Translations under genes and position numbers: made by a program
Assembly: GCA_030626365.1 (NCBI GenBank)
Contig: DAOUPC010000116.1
Span: 1 to 8,161 of the forward strand
Direction: 5' to 3'
DNA: 8,161 nucleotides
Source: Paracoccaceae bacterium
GTDB lineage: Bacteria; Pseudomonadota; Alphaproteobacteria; Rhodobacterales; Rhodobacteraceae
Part shown: piece by piece, positions 1 to 5,143 of the stretch
Position numbering within the stretch: position 1 is the stretch's first letter
Layout: the number at the start of each line of letters is the position of its first letter
Notes under the pieces: model-generated
Told to the model about the DNA's origin: nothing
Database searches by the model: none
The model's input: the letters and a program-made list of their open reading frames with translations, nothing else

Positions 1-88
1 CCTTGATACCGGCGGCATCGTCTTTGACGGTTCGGCATCCGAAGTGCTGGAAAACGAAGAGTTGCGGGCCGAGTACCTGGCCATCTGA
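1..88 (+). CDS. ABC transporter ATP-binding protein, branched-chain amino-acid (LivF/LivG) type, C-terminal fragment
   Basis: Only the last 28 codons are present, read in the frame starting at base 2 and ending in TGA at 86-88. The peptide runs LDTGGIVFDGSASEVLENEE and ends in RAEYLAI. A 'G-x-IV-x-x-G ... L ... YL' tail is typical of the ATPase subunits of HAAT-family transporters (LivF/LivG), where it follows the switch-histidine region. These ATPases sit on the cytoplasmic face and power uptake of branched-chain amino acids or other small carboxylates. The strong terminator 66 bases downstream suggests this is the last gene of its operon. Whether it is LivF or LivG, and what it transports, cannot be told from the fragment. 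It could relate to the ligase/thiolase genes further on, since Liv-type transporters often accompany catabolic acyl-CoA genes, but that is inference. Confidence 0.75.
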   Translation, partial: LDTGGIVFDGSASEVLENEELRAEYLAI

Positions 89-153
89 CACCGGGTAACC
101 TGACGAAATTTCCCCGTCGAAACCCGCCGCTTGCGGTTGGCACCGACAACCTG

Positions 154-183
154 GAACCGGTTCTTACGAGCCGGTTCTTTTTT
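154..183 (+). terminator. Strong intrinsic (rho-independent) terminator of the ABC transporter operon
   Basis: GAACCGGTTC (154-163) pairs with GAGCCGGTTC (168-177) across a TTAC loop, giving a 10-bp stem with one G-U pair. Six T residues follow directly (178-183). This is a textbook terminator layout. It isolates the ABC transporter genes from the PepSY operon, which must therefore have its own promoter in 184-367. Confidence 0.92.
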
Positions 184-195
184 GTCAACACGACC

Positions 196-211
196 TAGGG
201 TCAGGACCCTA
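196..211. promoter_or_regulatory. Candidate operator palindrome TAGGGTC-AG-GACCCTA
   Basis: A perfect inverted repeat with 7-bp arms and a 2-bp centre, lying 157 bases upstream of the PepSY start and just beyond the terminator. Thirteen of its bases (TAGGGTCAGGACC) recur at 5074-5086. More AGGGT/CCCTAA half-sites follow at 217-231 and 259-265. The size and symmetry suit a dimeric regulator such as a LuxR-type protein, two of which are encoded nearby. It has no T-run, so it is not a terminator. The binding protein is unknown. Confidence 0.5.
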
Positions 212-216
212 AACCA

Positions 217-231
217 AGGGTATAGGCCCCT
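217..231. promoter_or_regulatory. Second, imperfect AGGG...CCCCT operator-like inverted repeat
   Basis: AGGG (217-220) and CCCT (228-231) are inverted arms, and the flanking base pattern (CCCTAA) matches the first palindrome. Its centre lies about 20.5 bp from the centre of the 196-211 palindrome, roughly two helical turns, so both would face the same side of the DNA. The spacing between arms differs from the first site, which weakens the case. Confidence 0.3.
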
Positions 232-237
232 AATCGC

Positions 238-255
238 GGGGCAATTGGGGCAATC
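238..255 (+). repeat. Tandem 9-bp repeat GGGGCAATT GGGGCAATC
   Basis: Two adjacent copies of a 9-mer that differ only in the last base. They sit between the operator-like palindromes and the PepSY gene. A 9-bp period does not match one helical turn exactly. It may be a direct-repeat binding site or simply a chance duplication; nothing in the sequence decides this. Confidence 0.4.
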
Positions 256-292
256 TCAACCCTAAGACCCATTCCTTTGGCTGGTTTCAGCG

Positions 293-304
293 CCAATATA
301 TTGG
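293..304. promoter_or_regulatory. 12-bp perfect palindrome CCAATATATTGG before the PepSY gene
   Basis: An AT-centred, perfectly symmetric 12-mer, 63 bases upstream of the PepSY start codon. The core TATATT (297-302) could be a sigma-70 -10 hexamer, with the PepSY leader starting around 310, but no convincing -35 is seen at the right distance. The neighbouring TTGGC (277-281)/GCCAA (292-296) inverted repeat overlaps it. It is a plausible operator or promoter core; no regulator can be assigned. Confidence 0.4.
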
Positions 305-367
305 ACACGCCGCATCACCATTTCCCTATCTGCGGCAGACACAAGAACCCGGACAAAGGAATACACC

Positions 368-631
368 ATGTTCAAAACCCTCGCCGCCGCCCTGACCATC
401 GCAACCGCACTGGCTGTTCCCACCTCGGGGGCCTTTGCATCCAGCAGTCAGGCCCCCTCGAAAGAGGTCGCACTTCAGATTCGCACCACGCTGACCGAAC
501 AGGGCTATGACGTGCGCAAGATCAAGATGGAAGACGGGCAATACGAAGCCTATGTGATCAAGGACGGCCAGCGCCTGGAATTATACCTGAACGCAGAATT
601 TGAAATCGTGCGCCAGAAAACCGACGACTGA
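368..631 (+). CDS. Small secreted PepSY-domain protein
   Basis: The 87-residue product has a clear Sec signal peptide: Lys3, a hydrophobic core at about 5-18 and a probable cut after AFA (residue 24). That leaves a periplasmic protein of about 63 residues. Residues 32-85 read as one PepSY unit: an amphipathic helix ending in 'LTEQGYDVRKIK', then strands 'DGQYEAYVIKDGQRLELYL' and 'EFEIVR'. PepSY domains are small periplasmic folds that inhibit peptidases or accompany membrane redox proteins and sensors. This one looks like the PepSY_2 kind. The ATG at 368 is preceded by AAAGGA at 355-360, a good ribosome site. The protein has no cysteine or histidine, so it is unlikely to hold haem or thiol-bound metal itself. 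It is first in an apparent operon with a cytochrome b and a membrane LuxR regulator, which suggests a partner role in that system. Function is inferred only from context. Confidence 0.85.
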   Translation: MFKTLAAALTIATALAVPTSGAFASSSQAPSKEVALQIRTTLTEQGYDVRKIKMEDGQYEAYVIKDGQRLELYLNAEFEIVRQKTDD

Positions 632-642
632 TCAGCGCCCGC

Positions 643-669
643 GCGTGGCGGGCAAGGTGCCCGCCACGC
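643..669 (+). promoter_or_regulatory. Intercistronic perfect 11-bp hairpin between PepSY and cytochrome b genes
   Basis: GCGTGGCGGGC (643-653) and GCCCGCCACGC (659-669) form a perfect, almost all-GC 11-bp stem with the loop AAGGT. It begins 12 bases after the PepSY stop and ends 35 bases before the cytochrome b start. Only ATTTG follows, so it lacks a proper T-run and should terminate weakly at most. Likely roles are protecting the PepSY mRNA 3' end, so that more PepSY than cytochrome is made, or partial attenuation. Confidence 0.7.
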
Positions 670-704
670 ATTTGATCCAGTTCGCCCCGGAAAGGAATGA
701 CACT

Positions 705-1229
705 ATGCAGAAGATAAAAGTATGGGATCCGCTGGTGCGGGTCTTCCACTGGTCGCTGGCACTGACATTCATAGCCAATGCAACAATCATAGATGATGAC
801 AGCAAAATGCACCTGTGGGTCGGTTACGCCATCGTTGGTCTGGTTCTGGTGCGTATCCTGTGGGGGTTTGTCGGCACGCAATATGCCCGGTTTTCCAGCT
901 TTCCACCCAGCATTTCAGGCGCGACCGGCCAGTTGACCGAAATAGCCACCGGGCGAAAGCACATTCATCGCGGCCACACGCCGCTTGGGGCGCTGATGAT
1001 CTATAACCTTCTGTTTTCCATCCTGGCCATCGGGTTGTCGGGTCATCTGATGACCACCGACATGTTCTGGGGCATGGAATGGCCCGAAGAACTGCACGAG
1101 GTGCTGGTGGGCTGGGCAGAAATATCGGTTCTGCTACATATTGTTGCAGTGATTGTTGAAAGCCGGCGCACCAAAGTGAACCTGCCGAGGGCAATGGTCA
1201 CCGGCTACAAGGAAATTCCAACCGAATGA
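705..1229 (+). CDS. Cytochrome b561-like (cytochrome b/b6 domain) membrane protein
   Basis: A 174-residue protein with four hydrophobic helices at about 13-29, 36-57, 93-115 and 132-152. This matches the prokaryotic b561 / Ni-hydrogenase cytochrome b fold, which carries electrons through the inner membrane on two b haems. Candidate haem-ligand histidines are His15 (in VFHW), His36 (in MHLWVGY), His131 (ELHEV) and His145 (LLHIV). The last two are 14 residues apart on one helix, as expected when one helix ligates both haems. Further histidines at 86, 88, 91 and 114 cluster at the membrane surface. The ATG at 705 follows GGAAAGGAA at about 689-697. An in-frame start at 600 would overlap the PepSY gene and the hairpin and add a non-membrane leader, so it was rejected. 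It sits between the PepSY gene and a membrane LuxR gene. Its electron donor and acceptor are not evident; a sensory or reductase role is inference. Confidence 0.88.
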   Translation: MQKIKVWDPLVRVFHWSLALTFIANATIIDDDSKMHLWVGYAIVGLVLVRILWGFVGTQYARFSSFPPSISGATGQLTEIATGRKHIHRGHTPLGALMIYNLLFSILAIGLSGHLMTTDMFWGMEWPEELHEVLVGWAEISVLLHIVAVIVESRRTKVNLPRAMVTGYKEIPTE

Positions 1230-1241
1230 TGGCATAAGACA

Positions 1242-1751
1242 ATGGCACCGCGCAGCAAACAAAACACCCACCTGGCCCTGATTGCACTGATTGGCGTGCA
1301 GGGCTTTTGCGCGGTGTTCTTCATTGGCGACGTTCTGGCGGATTTCCGGTATCTGGGTGGACAGGCGGTTTCCCATGTCCATCTTTACATCGAAACAGCC
1401 GCAACCGTCAGCCTTGTCGCCGCCATCGTGGTCGAAGTGAACTATCTGCTGCGGCTTTTGCGGCGCAAGGCGCATCTGGAAAACAGCCTGCGGATTGCCA
1501 ATGCCGCCTTTCACGACGTGATCGAGGCCGAATTCGAAAGCTGGCGCCTTACCCCGTCCGAACATGACGTCGCCACGTTTCTGGTAAAGGGGCTGAACAC
1601 CGCCGAGATTGCCGATATGCGCGCCAGCGCCGAAGGCACCGTAAAGGCCCACTTGAATGCCATTTACCGCAAATCCGGCACCCGCAATCGGGCCGAGATG
1701 CTTAGCCTGCTGATCGACACGATGATGGATCTGCCAGACCGCGCCCCATAG
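1242..1751 (+). CDS. Membrane-anchored LuxR-type transcriptional regulator
   Basis: A 169-residue protein that starts 12 bases after the cytochrome b stop, with only a weak ribosome site, so translation probably depends on the gene ahead. Residues 11-33 and 50-72 are two membrane helices. The basic N terminus (Arg4, Lys6) and the RLLRRK stretch after helix 2 put both ends in the cytoplasm and the 34-49 loop outside. A helical linker (73-100) joins a LuxR/GerE helix-turn-helix at about 101-160: W-x-L-T-x-S-E-x-D-V, GLNTAEIADM, GTVKAHLNAIYRKSG and NRAEM. It has no receiver, PAS or autoinducer domain. It therefore resembles a ToxR/CadC-style one-component membrane regulator built on a LuxR domain. 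The outer loop carries His46 and His48 (SHVH), a possible metal, haem or pH-sensing point. The operon suggests it reads the state of the cytochrome/PepSY pair and perhaps controls its own operon. Its gene ends 6 bases from the convergent ligase gene. Confidence 0.87.
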   Translation: MAPRSKQNTHLALIALIGVQGFCAVFFIGDVLADFRYLGGQAVSHVHLYIETAATVSLVAAIVVEVNYLLRLLRRKAHLENSLRIANAAFHDVIEAEFESWRLTPSEHDVATFLVKGLNTAEIADMRASAEGTVKAHLNAIYRKSGTRNRAEMLSLLIDTMMDLPDRAP

Positions 1752-1757
1752 CCCCCG

Positions 1758-3296
1758 TTACTTACCCGTATCCTTTAGCAGATCACGCAGCGCGGTTTTC
1801 AGCACCTTTCCATAATTGCTTTTGGGCAGGTCGTTCAGGAAAATGTATTCTTTGGGGCGTTTGAACCGGGCGATATTGTCGATGCACAGGTGATCCAGAA
1901 CGCCGGCATCCACCTGCCCGACAACAAAGGCCACCACCTCTTCGCCCCAATCGGGGTGCGGGCGGCCCACGACCGACACTTCGCGCACATCCGGGTGGGT
2001 CAACAGCACCTCTTCCACTTCACGGGGATAGACGTTTGAACCGCCGGTGATGATCATGTCCTTGGAACGATCCCGCAGGGTAAGATAGCCATCCGCGTTC
2101 ATCGACCCGATGTCACCGGTCATCAGCCAGCCATCGATCATCGTTTTGGCATTGGCCGCATCATTGCGCCAATAGCCCGGCATCACCGCATCACCGCGCA
2201 CCATCACTTCGCCCAGGCTGCCCAGGGGCAACGGGTTGCCCGCCTCGTCACCGATCCGTACCTCGACGGGCGATTGCACCCGCCCCGCACTGATCAGCCG
2301 TTGCTTCCAAAGGGGATGGCTGCGGTCGCTTACATCGTGGCGTGACAGGGCGGTGATGCCCATCGGGCATTCGCCCAGCCCGTAAACCTGCACAAAGATC
2401 GGCCCAAAGTGGTCTACCGCCTCGATGATATCGGCCATATACATCGGCCCGCCCGCATAGATCACGCTGCGCAGGCCATCGCCTTTTTCGCCCGTCGCCT
2501 TGGCAATTTCGGTCATCCGCCGGATCATGGTGGGGGCACCAAACATGTGTACCCGGCCAAAATGCCGCGCCAGATCAAAAATCTCGGCCTCTTTAAACCC
2601 ACCCGAGACCGGGCAGACATGGCGCGCGCCAACCAGCACATGCACCATATTGTAAAGCCCGGCACCGTGGCTCATCGGGGCGGCGTAAATGATTGAATCC
2701 TCGGGGGCGGCGGTATCCACATCCATCTGATAGGCCAGCGATATGGCAATCATCATCCGATGCGTGATGATCACCCCCTTGGGCTGACCGGTGGTGCCTG
2801 ATGTGTAAAACAGCCAGGCCAGATCATCCGGGTCACGCGCCGCCGGGGCCGCCACAGGGTCATGCGCGCGGATTGCGCCGTATTCGGGCGTCGTCACATC
2901 AACACAGCGGTGCCCGCCACCCCCCGCATCACCGCCTGCATCACCCAGCGCGACCTCCAGTGCCCCGGTCAGCCCCGGAGAGGTAAAGGCAAGCGTGGCA
3001 CCGGCGTTTTCGACAATAAAGGCGGCCTCGCGACCGTGCAGCTTGGCATTGATCGGCACCGCCGCCGCGCCCGCATACCAGATGCCATATTGGATAATCA
3101 GGTAATCGGGGGCGTTCTTCATAAAGATCGCCACCCGGTCACCGGGGCGCACCCCCTGCGCGATCAGCCAACCGGCCACCCGCGCGGCCCGGTCGTGAAA
3201 ACCGCCATAATCCGCCACCATATCGCGCCCCAGAAACAGCGCGGGGCGGGTTGGATCGCCCTGCGCCTGCCGGTGCAGCCAGTGGCCGACATTCAT
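1758..3296 (-). CDS. AMP-forming acyl-CoA ligase (class I adenylate-forming enzyme)
   Basis: A 512-residue cytoplasmic enzyme expected to activate a carboxylic acid with ATP and join it to CoA. All family landmarks are visible: the P-loop YTSGTTGQPKG (164-174), YGLGE (305-309), the TGD motif (393-395), the hinge region RDRSKD followed by GGSNVYPREVEE (408-429), and PKSNYGK with the catalytic lysine Lys497. Length matches long/medium-chain and aromatic acyl-CoA ligases of about 500-550 residues. The substrate cannot be read from sequence. A glycine/alanine-rich stretch (119-128, GDAGGDAGGG) sits in the N-terminal domain and matches an imperfect 12-bp DNA duplication near 2925-2948. The ATG at 3296 overlaps the thiolase stop as ATGA, pointing to translational coupling. 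It is the last gene of the thiolase-ligase operon, and no hairpin terminator lies before the convergent LuxR gene. Confidence 0.92.
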   Translation of the reverse strand: MNVGHWLHRQAQGDPTRPALFLGRDMVADYGGFHDRAARVAGWLIAQGVRPGDRVAIFMKNAPDYLIIQYGIWYAGAAAVPINAKLHGREAAFIVENAGATLAFTSPGLTGALEVALGDAGGDAGGGGHRCVDVTTPEYGAIRAHDPVAAPAARDPDDLAWLFYTSGTTGQPKGVIITHRMMIAISLAYQMDVDTAAPEDSIIYAAPMSHGAGLYNMVHVLVGARHVCPVSGGFKEAEIFDLARHFGRVHMFGAPTMIRRMTEIAKATGEKGDGLRSVIYAGGPMYMADIIEAVDHFGPIFVQVYGLGECPMGITALSRHDVSDRSHPLWKQRLISAGRVQSPVEVRIGDEAGNPLPLGSLGEVMVRGDAVMPGYWRNDAANAKTMIDGWLMTGDIGSMNADGYLTLRDRSKDMIITGGSNVYPREVEEVLLTHPDVREVSVVGRPHPDWGEEVVAFVVGQVDAGVLDHLCIDNIARFKRPKEYIFLNDLPKSNYGKVLKTALRDLLKDTGK

Positions 3297-4453
3297 GCCT
3301 TAACGGGCTCCAGAATGGACGCGTAATTGGCCACGCCCGACCCGCCCATGTTGAACACCAGCCCCAGTTCGGCCCCCGGATGCTGCATTGCATCAGCCTG
3401 CCCCAGAACCTGCCGGGCAATCAGCGTGTGCATGGAAACGCCCGTGGCCCCCACCGGGTGCCCCTTGGCCTTGAGTCCACCGCTCAGGTTGATGGGCAGG
3501 CGGCCACCCGCATGCACCACATCCCCGCCAAGCATATCCGCCCCGTGCCCATGTGCGGCCAGTCCCATTGCCTCGTAGATCAGCAATTCGGCGATGGTGA
3601 AACAGTCATGCACCTCGGCCACGTCCAGATCATTCACCGTGATCCCGGCCCGGTCATAGGCCGTGTGGATCGCCCGGCGTGGTCCCTCAAAGGCCAGCAC
3701 ATCGCGCTGGGACGCGGCCATCACGTCATTCACCTGTGCCACCGCGCGCATACGAACCGCCTTGGACACATCGCCCAGCATATCATCGCCCACCAGCACC
3801 AGCGCCGCCGCGCCGTCCGACACCAGCGAACAGTCGGTTTTCTTGAGCGGGGCGGCAATGATCGGGTTGCGCTCAGACACGGCTGCGCAAAATGCCTCGT
3901 CCAGCGGCTTTTGCAACTGCGCCAGCGGGTTGTTCACCGAATTGCCATGGTTCTTGGCCGCAATCTTGGCCAGTGCTGCGCTGTGATCCCCGTATTTTTC
4001 GAAATAGGCCTGTGCGAACTTTGCAAAGGCACCGGGAAACGACAGCCCCGCCTCTTCCTTTTGATAGGCCGCCCGGCCCAGCGCCGCCGTTACCTCGGGG
4101 ATCGACAGGTGGGTCATCTTTTCAACGCCAATGACCAGCGCCACCTTTGCCTCGCCCGACAAAATGGCCTGACGCGCGGCAAACACCGCCGCCGACCCGG
4201 ATGCACAGGCGTTTTCCAGCCGTGTCGCGGGCTTGTAACGCAGGCCCGGATCGATATTTATCGCCAACGAGGACGGAAACCCGTCATCGACCAGCCCGGC
4301 ATTGAAATGCCCGATCCAGACCCCGTCAACATCCGCGCCGGAAATCCCGGCATCCTGCAACGCCTCTTGCCCTGCGGCGGTGATCAGGTCTTCAAGGCTC
4401 TGATCGGTAAGTTTGCCAAATTTCGTGTGACCCCAGCCAGCGATATAGACCAT
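3293..4453 (-). CDS. Thiolase family protein, SCP2-thiolase type (acetyl-CoA acetyltransferase-like)
   Basis: A 386-residue enzyme expected to cleave a 3-ketoacyl-CoA with CoA, or condense acyl-CoAs in reverse. The nucleophile is Cys83 in ENACASGS. His282-Asp283-Cys284-Phe285 (HDCF) replaces the NEAF/NEAH block of classical thiolases, and GGLKAKGHPVGATG supplies His332. The classical C-terminal CxG motif is absent (the region reads NMGGSG, 369-373). In SCP2-type thiolases the HDCF cysteine is thought to serve as the second acid/base, so the protein looks active. The start at 4453 is supported by GGGAGAA just upstream on the minus strand. It is first in a two-gene operon with an acyl-CoA ligase and is divergently transcribed from a PAS-LuxR regulator, as expected for an inducible carboxylic-acid degradation pathway. 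Dehydrogenase and hydratase genes that would complete beta-oxidation are not in the window, so the substrate is unknown. Confidence 0.9.
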   Translation of the reverse strand: MVYIAGWGHTKFGKLTDQSLEDLITAAGQEALQDAGISGADVDGVWIGHFNAGLVDDGFPSSLAINIDPGLRYKPATRLENACASGSAAVFAARQAILSGEAKVALVIGVEKMTHLSIPEVTAALGRAAYQKEEAGLSFPGAFAKFAQAYFEKYGDHSAALAKIAAKNHGNSVNNPLAQLQKPLDEAFCAAVSERNPIIAAPLKKTDCSLVSDGAAALVLVGDDMLGDVSKAVRMRAVAQVNDVMAASQRDVLAFEGPRRAIHTAYDRAGITVNDLDVAEVHDCFTIAELLIYEAMGLAAHGHGADMLGGDVVHAGGRLPINLSGGLKAKGHPVGATGVSMHTLIARQVLGQADAMQHPGAELGLVFNMGGSGVANYASILEPVKA

Positions 4454-4474
4454 GTTTTTCTCCCGGTTTCTTTG

Positions 4475-4491
4475 GGGTGATTAATGCACCC
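4475..4491. promoter_or_regulatory. Candidate operator GGGTG-N7-CACCC between divergent thiolase and PAS-LuxR genes
   Basis: An inverted repeat with 5-bp arms around ATTAATG, 21 bases before the thiolase start and 48 bases before the preferred PAS-LuxR start. The whole divergent spacer is only 86 bases, so one bound dimer could affect both promoters. On the minus strand a weak -35/-10 pair (TTGAAG, 17 bases, CATTAA) overlaps the repeat, which would put a bound protein on the thiolase promoter. Short arms make chance occurrence quite possible. Confidence 0.35.
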
Positions 4492-4514
4492 TGCCGGTCT
4501 GCTCTTCAACTCCG

Positions 4515-4520
4515 TATAAA
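4515..4520 (+). promoter_or_regulatory. Candidate -10 element (TATAAA) for the PAS-LuxR gene
   Basis: TATAAA lies 19 bases upstream of the ATG at 4540, within the small palindrome GTATAAATAC (4514-4523). If it is used, the mRNA leader would be only about a dozen bases, in line with the absence of a Shine-Dalgarno sequence. No good -35 is seen 17 bases upstream, so the promoter may need an activator. Confidence 0.35.
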
Positions 4521-4539
4521 TACCCGTCAATGTCGCACC

Positions 4540-5076
4540 ATGACCGATATTGCCTTTGAACACGCGCCCATCGGGCTGGCCGAGTTGGAAAACCGGATCA
4601 TCCGGCGGTGTAATGCACAGTTTGCCGCCACCTTTGGCGGTTGCCCGGATGATTACACGAACCAGCCTCTGGCCCGGTATTACCCGTCGCTGGCCGAATT
4701 TGAGCGCATCGGCGTGCGCGGCCTGAAGGCCATGCGGGTCAGCGGCAGCTATACCGACGAACGGATCATGCGCCGACACAATGGCGATCTGTTCTGGTGC
4801 CGGGTGCGGGGTCAATCACTGACCCCGGATGATCCGTTCCGGCATGGCATCTGGTCCTTTGCCGATTTATCGGACGACCGCCCCATCGTTGCGCTGACCC
4901 CGCGTGAACGCGATGTGGCGATCCTGACCTGTCAGGGGCTGTCCGCCAAAGAGATCGGCCTTGAACTGAACCTGTCCTACCGCACGATAGAGGCCCACCG
5001 CGCCCGCCTGTTGCAGAAATTTCAGGCCCGCAAATTGCCCGAACTGGTGGCGAAACTGTCTGGAATGCCGCTTTAG
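4540..5076 (+). CDS. PAS domain LuxR-type transcriptional regulator
   Basis: A 178-residue soluble regulator. Residues 5-110 look like a single PAS fold: EHAPIGLAELENRIIRRCN, then a central helix region and the closing strands RHNGDLFWCRVRGQSL and HGIWSFADLSD. Residues 117-175 form a LuxR/GerE helix-turn-helix: LTPRERDVAIL, GLSAKEIGLELNLSYRTIEAHRA, and FQARKLPEL. There is no phosphorylation receiver, so the PAS domain probably binds the signal (a small molecule or cofactor) directly. The ATG at 4540 is preferred because the PAS motif begins right after it. An in-frame GTG at 4477 would add 21 unstructured residues across the likely promoter. It is divergent from the thiolase-ligase operon, the usual arrangement for a pathway-specific regulator, and its likely inducer is the pathway substrate or its CoA ester. 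The stop codon TAG (5074-5076) is itself the beginning of a TAGGGTCAGGACC operator-like sequence. Confidence 0.88.
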   Translation: MTDIAFEHAPIGLAELENRIIRRCNAQFAATFGGCPDDYTNQPLARYYPSLAEFERIGVRGLKAMRVSGSYTDERIMRRHNGDLFWCRVRGQSLTPDDPFRHGIWSFADLSDDRPIVALTPRERDVAILTCQGLSAKEIGLELNLSYRTIEAHRARLLQKFQARKLPELVAKLSGMPL

Positions 5077-5089
5077 GGTCAGGACCTAT
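5074..5089. promoter_or_regulatory. Second copy of the TAGGGTCAGGACC operator-like motif
   Basis: Thirteen bases are identical to 196-208; the right arm then degenerates (GACCTAT instead of GACCCTA). It overlaps the PAS-LuxR stop codon and lies about 166 bases upstream of accB. A 13-mer repeated in a window this size is unlikely by chance, so a common DNA-binding protein or a genome-wide repeat is plausible. Which gene it would control is unclear. Confidence 0.45.
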
Positions 5090-5143
5090 TAATCCTGCCC
5101 CCCCTGCGCCCCCTCAAAATCGGGGAAAAGTGGCCCCATGTTA

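Noticed and set aside
89..153. Possible small gene or hairpin between the ABC transporter stop and the terminator
   Set aside because: No frame with a start and ribosome site is seen, and the AACCCGC/GCGGTT pairing is interrupted; it reads as a plain 3' untranslated region.
600..704. Upstream in-frame start for the cytochrome b gene
   Set aside because: It would overlap the PepSY coding region and the hairpin and add 35 polar residues; ATG 705 has a good ribosome site and starts directly at the family's N terminus.
2925..2948. Imperfect 12-bp duplication in the ligase gene
   Set aside because: It only lengthens a Gly/Ala-rich surface stretch and keeps the frame; it looks like ordinary simple-sequence expansion, not a mobile or regulatory element.
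3251..4480. 409-codon open frame on the plus strand
   Set aside because: It is antisense to the thiolase gene, has low-complexity Arg/His/Gln-rich composition and no domain; the thiolase is clearly the real gene.
4477..4539. GTG start for the PAS-LuxR gene
   Set aside because: It adds 21 residues without PAS character and overlaps the probable -10 element and the operator-like repeat.
5079..5097. CAGGA/TCCTG hairpin after the PAS-LuxR gene as a terminator
   Set aside because: The stem is only about 5 bp with an 8-base loop and is followed by C residues rather than a T-run.
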